Assembly (NCBI GenBank): GCA_945947845.1
Contig: CAMEZN010000057.1
Span: 1-8,607, forward strand
Length of the DNA: 8,607 nt
Source of the DNA: an uncultured Mucispirillum sp.
Lineage (GTDB): Bacteria > Chrysiogenota > Deferribacteres > Deferribacterales > Mucispirillaceae
Reading direction: 5' to 3'
Positions 1-6,704 of the stretch are shown in pieces. Position 1 is the stretch's first letter. The number at the start of each line of letters is the position of its first letter. The notes beneath the pieces are model-generated. The model saw nothing but the letters and a program-made list of their open reading frames with translations, did no database searches and had not been told where the DNA came from. The position numbers and the translations under genes are program-made.

Positions 1-1624
1 GACCTCGGTTTTCAGTAGTATATTCTGCCCGCATCATACTGCGGATAAGCAGCGAGCCTAAAAGGTCTGCATGTTTTGATGATGCTGCAATTTTACTTAA
101 TTCAGCAACAGTTTCAGGAGTAACTGGATATTCCACAGGCGGCACTTTTAACCCAAAATTCCTTGCCATTTCTATCCAGTCATCAATCTTTTTCACATCA
201 GGTTCGCCATGAACTCTATATATTCCTTTTAAGCCATGTTCTTCAAAATATTCTGCTGCTGATTCGTTTGCTGCAATCATAAAACATTCAATCAGCCTTT
301 CTGCATACCCCCTTTCCCGCGGCTTAATATCAATAATTTCTCCTTCATTATCAAAGAAAAATTCAGCTTCTGGCAAATCAAAATCAATAACACCATCTCG
401 CTCTCGTTTTGCAAGCAGTATTTCTGTTAACTCTTTTGCTGTCTGTAAAAATGGCACAAGATTTTCATCTTTGCTTTCTGCTGTATTATTAAATATTTCA
501 TTTACATAATTATATGTAAGCCTGTGATTAGAATTAATAACAGAACGATAAAATTCAGCTTCTTTTTTACTGCCAGACTTATCAAATACCATGCGGCATG
601 TAACAGTATACCTGTCTTCATTAGGCACAAGACTGCATACTCCATTTGAAAGCACTTCTGGAAGCATAGGAATAGCAAATTCTGGAAAGTATACACTTGT
701 GCCCCGCTCCATAGCTTCTTTATTTAAAAAACTTCCCCGCTCTACATATCTTGATACATCAGCAATATGCACATACAGTTCATAATATGAGCCTTTTTTA
801 AATACACTAATTGCATCATCAAAATCTCTTGCACTTTCTCCATCTATTGTAACAGTATACATCTCTCTAAAATCTGTTAGATTTTTCTTGCTTATTTTAA
901 ATGTGCCGTTTTCTATACTTTCACATTCTGCCATTACATTATCAGGAAAGCTTTGTGATAAGGAATATTTATACATAACTATTTTATTATCTATATCTTT
1001 ATCGCTTAAAGTGCCTATTTTCTCTATTATTCTGCCAGTTGCAAAATTATTCTGCGATGGATATTTTTCTATTTTACATATTACAACATCATCATCAGAT
1101 AAATCTTTACTGCTGTTTTTGATAATAATATGACCTTGGAAATTTCTTGAAAATGGTATTATGCGGTAATTATTTCTATACTTTTCAACAACACCCACCA
1201 CCTGCTCTATACCACGTTCAATAATCTGCACAACCTCTGCTTCCCGCTTTCCTTTATATATTCCGATGCGAGCAAGGCATACATCATTATGGCTGGCACC
1301 TTTTAACTTTTTAGGGTGGATAAAGGCATCTTCCACATTTTTATCATCAGGTATAAAAAAACCATATCCGTCTTTATGGATAGATATTGTGCCCCTGAGT
1401 GTTGCTCCTAACTGGCTTTTATCCTTTTTCTCTTCTTTTTTTTCTTCTTTATTATTTTTTTTAATTTTCCTGATATTTTCTTCAATAATATCCTGCGGAA
1501 GATTTTTTATAAACTTTCTTGCCTGCCTTTCATCAATACATAAAATACCAGCAAGCTCATAAGAAGAAATACTTGGAAACTTTACTAAAATATTTAATGC
1601 TTTTTTTCGTAATTTATTATCCAA
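1..1624 (-). CDS. rnr: Ribonuclease R (3'-5' exoribonuclease, RNB family), 3' end outside the window
   Basis: RNase R processively degrades structured RNA from the 3' end in the cytoplasm, acting in mRNA decay and RNA quality control. About 541 codons are visible. An N-terminal winged-helix-like segment (about 1-50) is followed by a Lys/Glu-rich linker (about 53-69). A first cold-shock/OB domain begins near residue 74 (GTISIHKDGYGFF, FIHPKKL), then a second OB region, then the RNB catalytic domain. That domain carries DGESARDFDDA with all four expected metal-binding aspartates (D261, D267, D269, D270). RGTSVYFP and MLPEVLSNGVCSL are typical family motifs. The C-terminal S1 domain would lie beyond the left edge. 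The start is taken as TTG at 1624 because AAGGA sits 7 nt upstream and no in-frame ATG occurs until about codon 217. It follows cysK by 16 nt, so co-transcription is likely. Family assignment is secure; RNase R rather than RNase II is supported by domain order and motif wording. Confidence 0.95.
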   Translation of the reverse strand, partial: MDNKLRKKALNILVKFPSISSYELAGILCIDERQARKFIKNLPQDIIEENIRKIKKNNKEEKKEEKKDKSQLGATLRGTISIHKDGYGFFIPDDKNVEDAFIHPKKLKGASHNDVCLARIGIYKGKREAEVVQIIERGIEQVVGVVEKYRNNYRIIPFSRNFQGHIIIKNSSKDLSDDDVVICKIEKYPSQNNFATGRIIEKIGTLSDKDIDNKIVMYKYSLSQSFPDNVMAECESIENGTFKISKKNLTDFREMYTVTIDGESARDFDDAISVFKKGSYYELYVHIADVSRYVERGSFLNKEAMERGTSVYFPEFAIPMLPEVLSNGVCSLVPNEDRYTVTCRMVFDKSGSKKEAEFYRSVINSNHRLTYNYVNEIFNNTAESKDENLVPFLQTAKELTEILLAKRERDGVIDFDLPEAEFFFDNEGEIIDIKPRERGYAERLIECFMIAANESAAEYFEEHGLKGIYRVHGEPDVKKIDDWIEMARNFGLKVPPVEYPVTPETVAELSKIAASSKHADLLGSLLIRSMMRAEYTTENRG

Positions 1625-1631
1625 ACTAATA

Positions 1632-1636
1632 TCCTT
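1632..1636 (-). promoter_or_regulatory. Ribosome binding site fixing the TTG start of rnr
   Basis: On the minus strand AAGGA lies 7 nt before TTG (1622-1624), inside the 16-nt gap after cysK. No ATG competes nearby, so this site decides the start. Confidence 0.7.
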
Positions 1637-1640
1637 AATA

Positions 1641-2555
1641 TTATTCTGCTAAAACAGAAAGATATCTTTCGCCAGTATCAGCTAAAAGCACAGCTATATT
1701 TTTACCTGCATTTTCTTTCCTAGCAGCAACTTTCAGGGCTGCTGCCACTGCTGCCCCTGATGATATACCTGCTAAAATACTTTCTTTTCTTGCTAAATCT
1801 CTTGCCACAGCATAAGCTTCATCATCAGTAATCTGTATTATTTCATCATATATTTTAGTATTTAATACCTCAGGCACAAAACCAGCACCAATTCCCTGTA
1901 TTTTATGAGGACCTGCTTTCCCGCCAGATAAAACAGGTGAAGATGCAGGCTCCACAGCAATAACTTTAATACTGCTGTTTTTTTCCTTTAAATATTCACC
2001 AACTCCTGTAATTGTGCCGCCAGTGCCTACTGCTGAAATAAAAATATCAATTTTCCCGTCCATATCATTATATAATTCTTTTGCAGTAGCAGCTTTATGA
2101 ATATTGCTGTTTGCCTTATTTTTAAACTGCTGTGGCATAAAAGCTCCATCTATTTCTTTCACAAGTTCTTCTGCCTTAGCAACTGCACCACTCATACCTT
2201 TGCTGCCCTCTGTCAAAACAATTTCTGCACCAAATGCTTTAAGTAGTTTCCGCCTTTCAATACTCATGGTTTCAGGCATAGTCAGTATAAGCCTGTAACC
2301 TTTTATAGCAGCAGCACCTGCAAGCCCTATACCAGTATTACCACTTGTTGGCTCAATAATAACCCCGCCTTTTTTTAACAACCCGTCTTGCTCTGCCTGT
2401 TCTATCATTGCAAGCCCAACCCTGTCTTTTGCACTAGAAAATGGGTTAAATGATTCTAATTTTGCATAAATAAAAGCATCAGTATTATTTAATCTATTTA
2501 TCTTTACAATAGGAGTATTGCCTATTAATTCTAAAATATTTTCTGCTATTTTCAT
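1641..2555 (-). CDS. cysK: Cysteine synthase A (O-acetylserine sulfhydrylase), PLP enzyme
   Basis: The enzyme makes L-cysteine and acetate from O-acetyl-L-serine and sulfide in the cytoplasm, the last step of cysteine synthesis. The 304-residue protein is the normal size for fold-type II PLP enzymes of this family. Visible motifs are GNTP (12-15), NPFSSAKDR with the PLP-binding lysine K43, the substrate loop PTSGNTG (69-75), the phosphate-binding GTGGT (177-181), and GIGAGFVP (221-228), which favours CysK over CysM. GISSGA (263-268) and DTGERYLS (293-300) close the active-site set. The segment usually written NPANP-IH reads NKANSNIH here, a mild deviation. The longer reading frame begins at ATG 2567, but that codon has no upstream Shine-Dalgarno. 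The third in-frame ATG (2555) has GGAG 6 nt upstream and gives the usual family N-terminus, so I chose it. The gene leads a probable operon with rnr. Confidence 0.95.
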   Translation of the reverse strand: MKIAENILELIGNTPIVKINRLNNTDAFIYAKLESFNPFSSAKDRVGLAMIEQAEQDGLLKKGGVIIEPTSGNTGIGLAGAAAIKGYRLILTMPETMSIERRKLLKAFGAEIVLTEGSKGMSGAVAKAEELVKEIDGAFMPQQFKNKANSNIHKAATAKELYNDMDGKIDIFISAVGTGGTITGVGEYLKEKNSSIKVIAVEPASSPVLSGGKAGPHKIQGIGAGFVPEVLNTKIYDEIIQITDDEAYAVARDLARKESILAGISSGAAVAAALKVAARKENAGKNIAVLLADTGERYLSVLAE

Positions 2556-2561
2556 AATCAT

Positions 2562-2565
2562 CTCC
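2562..2565 (-). promoter_or_regulatory. Ribosome binding site deciding the cysK start
   Basis: GGAG on the minus strand is 6 nt from ATG 2553-2555 and overlaps the upstream in-frame ATG at 2565-2567. This makes the 304-residue start more credible than the 308-residue one. Confidence 0.7.
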
Positions 2566-2581
2566 ATAAATTATTTCATAT

Positions 2582-2610
2582 ATAATATTTATTCATCTGA
2601 AAAAATGCAA
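2582..2610 (-). promoter_or_regulatory. Sigma-70-type promoter for cysK-rnr
   Basis: Read on the minus strand, the -35 TTGCAT (2605-2610) is separated by exactly 17 nt from the -10 TATTAT (2582-2587). Transcription would begin near 2575, leaving a leader of about 20 nt. No cysteine- or sulfur-responsive operator was recognised. Confidence 0.55.
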
Positions 2611-2625
2611 TAGAGAAAATAAATA

Positions 2626-2654
2626 TAGACATATCACTTCATCTTTATTACATT
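2626..2654 (+). promoter_or_regulatory. Candidate promoter giving a leaderless mRNA for the 576-residue membrane protein
   Basis: TAGACA (2626-2631), a 17-nt spacer and TACATT (2649-2654) make a moderate sigma-70 match. The predicted start of transcription falls at about 2661, the A of the ATG itself. Both boxes are imperfect and the region is AT-rich, so a chance match is possible. Confidence 0.3.
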
Positions 2655-2660
2655 ATAGCT

Positions 2661-4391
2661 ATGAAAAAGATAAGTTTATTACTTTTAAAATTTTTAACTG
2701 GATTTTTACTTTTATATTTTACTTCTGTTTTTATTAATCTTTTTGGTATGCTTATTTATTCTTTAAGTGTATTAGTTACTGCTGTGCCTGTAATATTAAA
2801 TAATGCTGCACGGTTCAGCTTAAAAAAAGAAATTAAACTAATAGAATATGAAGAAAGTAAAAAATTTTATAAACTGCTTTCTGGTAAAACTTTTGGGTAT
2901 ATTATAATCATTACCATATCACTTATTTTTGCTTTTATTATACCTGTAAGAATATATTTATTTTCAAGTATAGAATTCTTATGTCTGCTTATTATTTTTC
3001 CTTTACTTCTTTTTTCAAGGTTTATAAGCACAAAACTTGTGCTTGCAGTATATAATAACAGGTTTGCTCCATATAAGATAGAAAGCCTTACATATATATT
3101 AACAGCTTTTTTTACAGCACTTATTTTCCCGCTGCTTTCTTATGCCTTAAAAAACATAAACATACATATCCCATTTTTAGATAATAATTTAAACTCTTTG
3201 CAGTATAACTATGCAGCTTATATGATTGGACATATCCTAAACCTTTTTGATAATATTACAAACTCCATACTTGATGCAGAAGTTGTCAAATCTGCTCCCC
3301 TTTGGTTTTTTGGTATGCTTTTAATAATATTAAGCGGCGGTGGGTTTTTATTTTACGGAATCATTAGTTTCATCAGTTTCTTTTTTATAAAAAAAGAAAA
3401 TCTTGCAAAAGTCTTTATGCCAGTCAGCCATAATGAGAATATTAAAATTAATAAATTTATTACATCATTTATAATAATCATACTTACAGTATTCATATAC
3501 CCGTCAGTTTTTGCTGCTGTTACATATATTGCTGCTGCAAAACAGGAAATAGTAGAAGATACAATAAAAGCAAATACTGTTGCTGTGGAAGTAATAAACG
3601 GAGTAATGTATAAAGCAGGCACTTTAAATAAAATACAGCTTGCAGCAGATATTGCATACGGTGCCGCAAAAGAAGAAATGGTAAATGAAGTAAATAAAAT
3701 GTATGATGAAATACTTTTAAATACAGATAAATATTTAGACTGGTATTACAGCTTATCAGCAGAATACAGCAGACTTTTTAAGCTTATAACAGGTTCTATT
3801 GAAGAATATATGGCAGAAAAACTAAAAGAAAACCTTTTGGATAATATTTCATCAACTATTAATTTTAATAATGCAGATATTAATATTACAAACCTGCAAA
3901 ATGATATAAATAAAATACTTAATGAAAATAAAATCACAGAAAAAAATGCTCTATACTCTATTACAACAGATATTAATGTAGAAAATATATACAGCTTGGC
4001 AGAAATAGAACCGCTTCTTGATTTAAAAAAGAGAGTAATAGCATCAACTGGCGGTGGATTAGCAGCTGGTGCAATAGTTGGGACAATTGCCAGTAAAGTA
4101 GCTGCAAAAACTGGCTTTAAAACAGCTGCAAAGGCAGCAGCAAAAGCAGCAGCAGGCAAGGCAGCAAGTGCCGCAGCTGGTGTAGCAGCAGGGGTTGTGT
4201 CATCAATATTTACTTCCCCAGTAGGTGGGGCTGCTATCGGAACAGCAGCAGGTGTCGCAATAGATAAAGGGCTTTTAAAACTAGAAGAAACAGTTAACAG
4301 AGAAGACTATAAAAAAGAAATAACTTCAAGCATAGAAGAAAATAGAAAACAAATGCTTGATTTAATTAACAAAGCCTTTGAAAATAAATAG
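2661..4391 (+). CDS. Polytopic membrane protein with helical domain and Ala/Gly-rich C-terminus, function unknown
   Basis: I do not recognise a characterised family. The 576-residue protein begins with a long hydrophobic stretch (about 5-47). Further probable membrane segments lie at about 78-100, 104-122, 144-162, 212-243 and 266-292. Residues about 293-455 are mostly hydrophilic and helix-prone. Residues about 463-538 are rich in Ala and Gly with GxxxG-type spacing (for example GGGLAAGAIVG, then Ala-Ala-Lys repeats and GGAAIGTAAG), like glycine-zipper segments. The tail has KLEETVNREDYKKEI followed by a charged helix. I recall similar Ala/Gly stretches ending in a 'LDE...NRE' tail in uncharacterised bacterial membrane proteins, but could not check this. 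There is no Shine-Dalgarno before ATG 2661 and no better-supported internal start; translation may be leaderless. The gene is alone on the plus strand, divergent from cysK and convergent with the stress-signalling unit. Confidence 0.85.
   Translation: MKKISLLLLKFLTGFLLLYFTSVFINLFGMLIYSLSVLVTAVPVILNNAARFSLKKEIKLIEYEESKKFYKLLSGKTFGYIIIITISLIFAFIIPVRIYLFSSIEFLCLLIIFPLLLFSRFISTKLVLAVYNNRFAPYKIESLTYILTAFFTALIFPLLSYALKNINIHIPFLDNNLNSLQYNYAAYMIGHILNLFDNITNSILDAEVVKSAPLWFFGMLLIILSGGGFLFYGIISFISFFFIKKENLAKVFMPVSHNENIKINKFITSFIIIILTVFIYPSVFAAVTYIAAAKQEIVEDTIKANTVAVEVINGVMYKAGTLNKIQLAADIAYGAAKEEMVNEVNKMYDEILLNTDKYLDWYYSLSAEYSRLFKLITGSIEEYMAEKLKENLLDNISSTINFNNADINITNLQNDINKILNENKITEKNALYSITTDINVENIYSLAEIEPLLDLKKRVIASTGGGLAAGAIVGTIASKVAAKTGFKTAAKAAAKAAAGKAASAAAGVAAGVVSSIFTSPVGGAAIGTAAGVAIDKGLLKLEETVNREDYKKEITSSIEENRKQMLDLINKAFENK
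4101..4193 (+). repeat. In-frame low-complexity Ala/Lys/Gly-coding tract
   Basis: Codons for residues about 481-511 are dominated by GCA with interspersed AAA/AAG and glycine codons, giving imperfect Lys-Ala-Ala-Ala units. Synonymous variation (GCA, GCT, GCC) breaks the tract, so it looks like selected protein composition rather than a fresh simple-repeat expansion. Confidence 0.6.
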
Positions 4392-4414
4392 AACTTATTA
4401 AATCATAATATATC

Positions 4415-5083
4415 TTACGGCACAATATCTTCTTCCACTGGTATATTTTTATCATTTGTTACTTCGTGATATACAGTATATGTGCCCCAGTTATATTTGA
4501 CTCTATCTATCATATATCTGTTTAAAAAATCAAAAGCAGCTTTATTCTGCTTATCAGCAGCTTGTAAATCATTAGGCATAATATTTCCAGCAGGAACAGA
4601 AAGTGTAAGATATTTAAGTCTCTGGTCATATCCTGCTGACTGCAATTTTTCACCATTCTTTTTAGCTCGTTCTGCCCGCCACTGCTCTTCCAGCGATTTA
4701 TTATAAATCTCCCGCTCTTTTATCAAAGCATCTGATTTATTCACAAAACCAGCATACTGAGCAGGTGTTAATATTTTATCTAAATCAAACTTAAAATCGC
4801 TGTATAAAGTTCTTCTCTTTGCCATAAACATATCTCTTTCTGCTGTATATTTAAGCACATATTTAGCAGAAAGTTCATCAACTGCTGCTCTCTGGTCAGG
4901 AGTAAGACCTGCATTTTTTAAAAGATGAGTATTATATATCCGCTCAGATAAAACACTAATAGAGTATGGGTTGCCTTCTACCTTATTAAAAATAACAGGC
5001 ATAATAGATGCACCAGTTAATGCTCCAAGAAAAAATATAGTAAGAAATGCTAATATAAATTTAATAGATTTTTTTACTGTCAT
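4415..5083 (-). CDS. Membrane-anchored periplasmic Spy/CpxP/CnrX-like protein, probable stress sensor
   Basis: The 222-residue protein has a short positive N-terminus and one hydrophobic segment (about 8-32), followed by a long hydrophilic, helix-rich, charged region expected in the periplasm. Two LTxxQ motifs are visible: LTPDQ at 60-64 and LTPAQ at 105-109. Paired LTxxQ motifs in an all-helical periplasmic domain are the hallmark of the Spy/CpxP superfamily, related to metal sensors such as CnrX and ZraP. There is no obvious lipobox or signal peptidase site, so it probably stays anchored. Histidines and methionines are few and not clustered, so metal binding is not evident. It is the last gene after the sigma factor and probable anti-sigma factor, and its ATG directly follows the upstream TAA, suggesting translational coupling. 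GGGG about 13 nt upstream is the only Shine-Dalgarno-like element. I infer that it senses an envelope signal and modulates the anti-sigma protein. Superfamily placement rests on motifs, not on a search. Confidence 0.7.
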   Translation of the reverse strand: MTVKKSIKFILAFLTIFFLGALTGASIMPVIFNKVEGNPYSISVLSERIYNTHLLKNAGLTPDQRAAVDELSAKYVLKYTAERDMFMAKRRTLYSDFKFDLDKILTPAQYAGFVNKSDALIKEREIYNKSLEEQWRAERAKKNGEKLQSAGYDQRLKYLTLSVPAGNIMPNDLQAADKQNKAAFDFLNRYMIDRVKYNWGTYTVYHEVTNDKNIPVEEDIVP

Positions 5084-5623
5084 TTATCTATATAACCCCG
5101 TATTAAAATAATCTGTTACCATAAACTCTGCCATTGCTGGGTCAAAGCTGGAAAAAAGATTTAGTGCTAAAAGAACAGCAGCTGCTGCTACAACAGCAGA
5201 ACCTATTAAGAATTTTTTATATACTTTTTCAAAAGAAATAATATTATCATTATCTTCTGATGCTTCTATTTTTACCATCACATTATTTGTAAAATCATCT
5301 GACGGCACTATTACTGGCTGTTTTGAAAGCAGGTTTAATATGCTGTCAATATTTTCTTCATTATATTTAAATTCCTGCTCTGCTTTAATTCTTGCCATAA
5401 CATTATTAGTAAAATTCTCACTTGGCTTAACTTCATCTATAAATGCAAGCCCTTCAAGTATATCATCTGTTTTATCTAAGTTTATTATATCATCATCAAA
5501 GCTGCTGTCATTTTTTATCCGCTGCATTACACTCATTGTAAAATCAGCTTTTGGAGTTACTTCATCACATTTTAATGCTTTTAAGATATTTTCCATATTC
5601 TTTTCACTGTATTGCTCTTTCAT
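5084..5623 (-). CDS. Probable membrane anti-sigma factor with three tandem copies of an FTxxVMxxI motif
   Basis: The 179-residue protein has about 137 cytoplasmic residues, one transmembrane segment (about 138-157) and a tail of about 22 residues, the usual topology of membrane anti-sigma factors. No zinc-binding HxxxCxxC motif is present; C19 is the only cysteine. The cytoplasmic part contains three related units: ILKAL...VTPKADFTMSVMQRIK (about 13-37), ILEGL...VKPSENFTNNVMARIK (about 55-80) and ILNLL...IVPSDDFTNNVMVKIE (about 95-120). Their conserved Pro, Phe-Thr, Val-Met and Ile positions align at periods of 43 and 40 residues. A single such 'P-x-x-F-T-x-x-V-M-x-x-I' segment is common near the membrane in anti-sigma proteins, as I recall. 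It starts 11 nt after the sigma gene, with GGGG about 7 nt before the ATG. The anti-sigma role is inferred from position, topology and motif; there is no direct sequence proof. Confidence 0.7.
   Translation of the reverse strand: MKEQYSEKNMENILKALKCDEVTPKADFTMSVMQRIKNDSSFDDDIINLDKTDDILEGLAFIDEVKPSENFTNNVMARIKAEQEFKYNEENIDSILNLLSKQPVIVPSDDFTNNVMVKIEASEDNDNIISFEKVYKKFLIGSAVVAAAAVLLALNLFSSFDPAMAEFMVTDYFNTGLYR
5258..5596 (-). repeat. Three diverged in-frame repeats of about 120-130 bp within the anti-sigma gene
   Basis: The units lie at about 5507-5596, 5378-5467 and 5258-5347 (minus strand order). Conserved prolines at residues 24, 67 and 107 and phenylalanines at 28, 71 and 111 set the register. 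Units 2 and 3 share FTNNVM exactly. Divergence elsewhere points to old internal duplication. Confidence 0.75.
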
Positions 5624-5634
5624 AATATACCCCG

Positions 5635-6195
5635 TTACATCATGTCATTAAGTATTTCTGAGAGTTTTTTTCTGGCACGGAATGCTGTAACTTTCACATT
5701 TGATTCTGTCATGCCTGTAATTGATGCTATCTCTGAAACACTTCTTTCTTCTGCATACATCATTGAAATAATTGTTCTTTCAACAGGTTTTAAGTGTTCC
5801 ATAGCTTTCATAAGCATTTTATATCTTTCATCACCTAGAATATTATCCTCAGGTGTTCTATAATCTATGCCAAGTTCAATAGACTGCTCTGTTTCTTCAT
5901 CAAAAGATGACATTGGCACATCTTTTTGTGCATATTTCTGCCGCCAAAAATCTTTACATGTCCTAATTGCTATTACTGTAAGCCAGTTAATAAAAGGGGA
6001 ATCATTTTTAAAGGTTTTAAGTGATTTATAACTTTTAAAAAATATATCGTTTGCCACTTCTTCCACATAATCCTGCGGAATGTGCATAGAAACTATCTTA
6101 AAAATTTTATTTTTATATTTATCTATCAATATTGCAAACTTATCAGTATCCCCATCTAATACTTTTAAGATAATTTCTATATCATTAGTATCCAC
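5635..6195 (-). CDS. ECF-type RNA polymerase sigma factor
   Basis: The 186-residue protein has the two-domain layout of group 4 (extracytoplasmic function) sigma factors, which direct RNA polymerase to stress promoters. Region 2 spans about 15-90. Its 2.2 helix reads DYVEEVANDIFFKSYKSL (42-59), and the 2.3/2.4 part reads FINWLTVIAIRTCKDFWR (68-85), matching the family pattern F-x-x-W-L-x-x-I-A-x-x. Region 4 spans about 122-185. It ends in a helix-turn-helix: RSVSEIASITGMTESNVKV (151-169) followed by AFRARKKL, which should contact the -35 element. The start is GTG at 6195, supported by GAGGG (6201-6205) 5 nt upstream. It heads a three-gene run with the probable anti-sigma factor and the Spy/CpxP-like protein. 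A possible self-recognised promoter lies at 6228-6255. The ECF subgroup could not be assigned. Confidence 0.93.
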   Translation of the reverse strand: MDTNDIEIILKVLDGDTDKFAILIDKYKNKIFKIVSMHIPQDYVEEVANDIFFKSYKSLKTFKNDSPFINWLTVIAIRTCKDFWRQKYAQKDVPMSSFDEETEQSIELGIDYRTPEDNILGDERYKMLMKAMEHLKPVERTIISMMYAEERSVSEIASITGMTESNVKVTAFRARKKLSEILNDMM

Positions 6196-6217
6196 TGTAT
6201 CCCTCTTTACATTTACC

Positions 6218-6229
6218 TATCATTTGATA
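6218..6229. promoter_or_regulatory. 12-bp palindrome upstream of the sigma gene
   Basis: TATCA-TT-TGATA is a perfect inverted repeat with a 2-bp centre, placed between the candidate ECF promoter -10 and the sigma start codon. It could be an operator half-site pair. It is also short and AT-rich enough to occur by chance. Confidence 0.2.
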
Positions 6230-6255
6230 AGTCGTATAAAGAATCAAATAGTTAC
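6228..6255 (-). promoter_or_regulatory. Candidate ECF-type (autoregulatory) promoter of the sigma operon
   Basis: On the minus strand GTAACT (6250-6255) is followed after 16 nt by GACTTA (6228-6233). This resembles the general ECF pattern of an AAC-containing -35 and a GTC/GAC-type -10 with 15-17 nt spacing. Transcription would begin near 6220, about 25 nt before the GTG start. The -35 overlaps the stop codon of the upstream gene. An alternative sigma-70 reading, TTGATT-17-AATGAT, overlaps the same stretch. Confidence 0.3.
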
Positions 6256-6704
6256 ATATTATTTTGTTTTTTTAATAAATATTCCTGTCTTGCCCTTTTA
6301 TAGCTTAATGAAATAAGCTCTTTTAATACTTTTTCAAAAATGATTTTAGAAGGGCTTATACACTGAATAAAGTTTTCTCTGCTTTTTACAGGGTGCGGCA
6401 TAATTATATTTGTTGCAGTATAATCACATTCATGGAAGCATATATATTTTTTATCATAAGGGCATTGTTTACTAAATAGTTTATTATATTCATCATTTGT
6501 CAAACATAAAGAAAGCCTGTATTTATCAGGGTGATTCAGGTCTGAAAAGTTATCATCATCACTGTCAAACTCCTGAATACTTAAAACAAATACACTTATA
6601 TTTTGCTGATTATAAAAAAGCTCATGTCCGTATGGTGTCTGTGTGTAATCTAAATAACCATAATTATCAAGACAGTAAGTTATAATTTCATCAGCCTTCA
6701 TCAT
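6252..6704 (-). CDS. DUF6194-like protein of unknown function, coupled to ackA
   Basis: The 150-residue soluble protein matches the pattern I recall for DUF6194. It has an N-terminal DEIITYCLD, a central LNHPDKYRLSLCL (compare 'LDRPG-FRLNIG'), DYTATNIIMPHPV (94-106, compare 'DFTALDRLMPHPVY') and a C-terminal helix ending SLSYKRARQ. No catalytic role is established for that family to my knowledge. A small cluster of C81, C89, H91 and C93 could bind metal, but this is only a composition remark. The first ATG (6704) directly follows the ackA TAG; a second ATG is adjacent. GAGG inside the last ackA codons lies 5 nt from the first ATG and 8 nt from the second, so either may serve. The tight coupling implies co-expression with acetate kinase. 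No signal peptide or membrane segment is seen. Family assignment is from memory only. Confidence 0.7.
   Translation of the reverse strand: MMKADEIITYCLDNYGYLDYTQTPYGHELFYNQQNISVFVLSIQEFDSDDDNFSDLNHPDKYRLSLCLTNDEYNKLFSKQCPYDKKYICFHECDYTATNIIMPHPVKSRENFIQCISPSKIIFEKVLKELISLSYKRARQEYLLKKQNNM

Noticed and set aside
888..1562. Plus-strand open frames at 888-1133 and 1266-1562 with hydrophobic translations
   Set aside because: Both are antisense to rnr, which shows continuous conserved RNase R domains; the hydrophobicity comes from reading A-rich Lys/Glu codons as Phe/Leu/Ser.
2556..2567. Upstream ATG at 2567 as the cysK start
   Set aside because: It has no Shine-Dalgarno before it, whereas GGAG is placed correctly for ATG 2555, which also gives the usual family N-terminus.
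3746..4159. Minus-strand open frame of 137 codons with an Ala/Phe-rich start
   Set aside because: It is antisense to the Ala/Gly-rich part of the plus-strand membrane protein; its composition is explained by GCA codons read in reverse, and it has no ribosome binding site or family match.
4101..4193. GCA-rich tract as a CRISPR-like or simple-sequence repeat array
   Set aside because: It is in frame, uses mixed synonymous codons and has no constant repeat-spacer period; it is low-complexity coding sequence.
5340..5863. Plus-strand open frames opposite the sigma and anti-sigma genes
   Set aside because: They are antisense to genes with clear sigma-factor domains or internal repeats, and lack ribosome binding sites.
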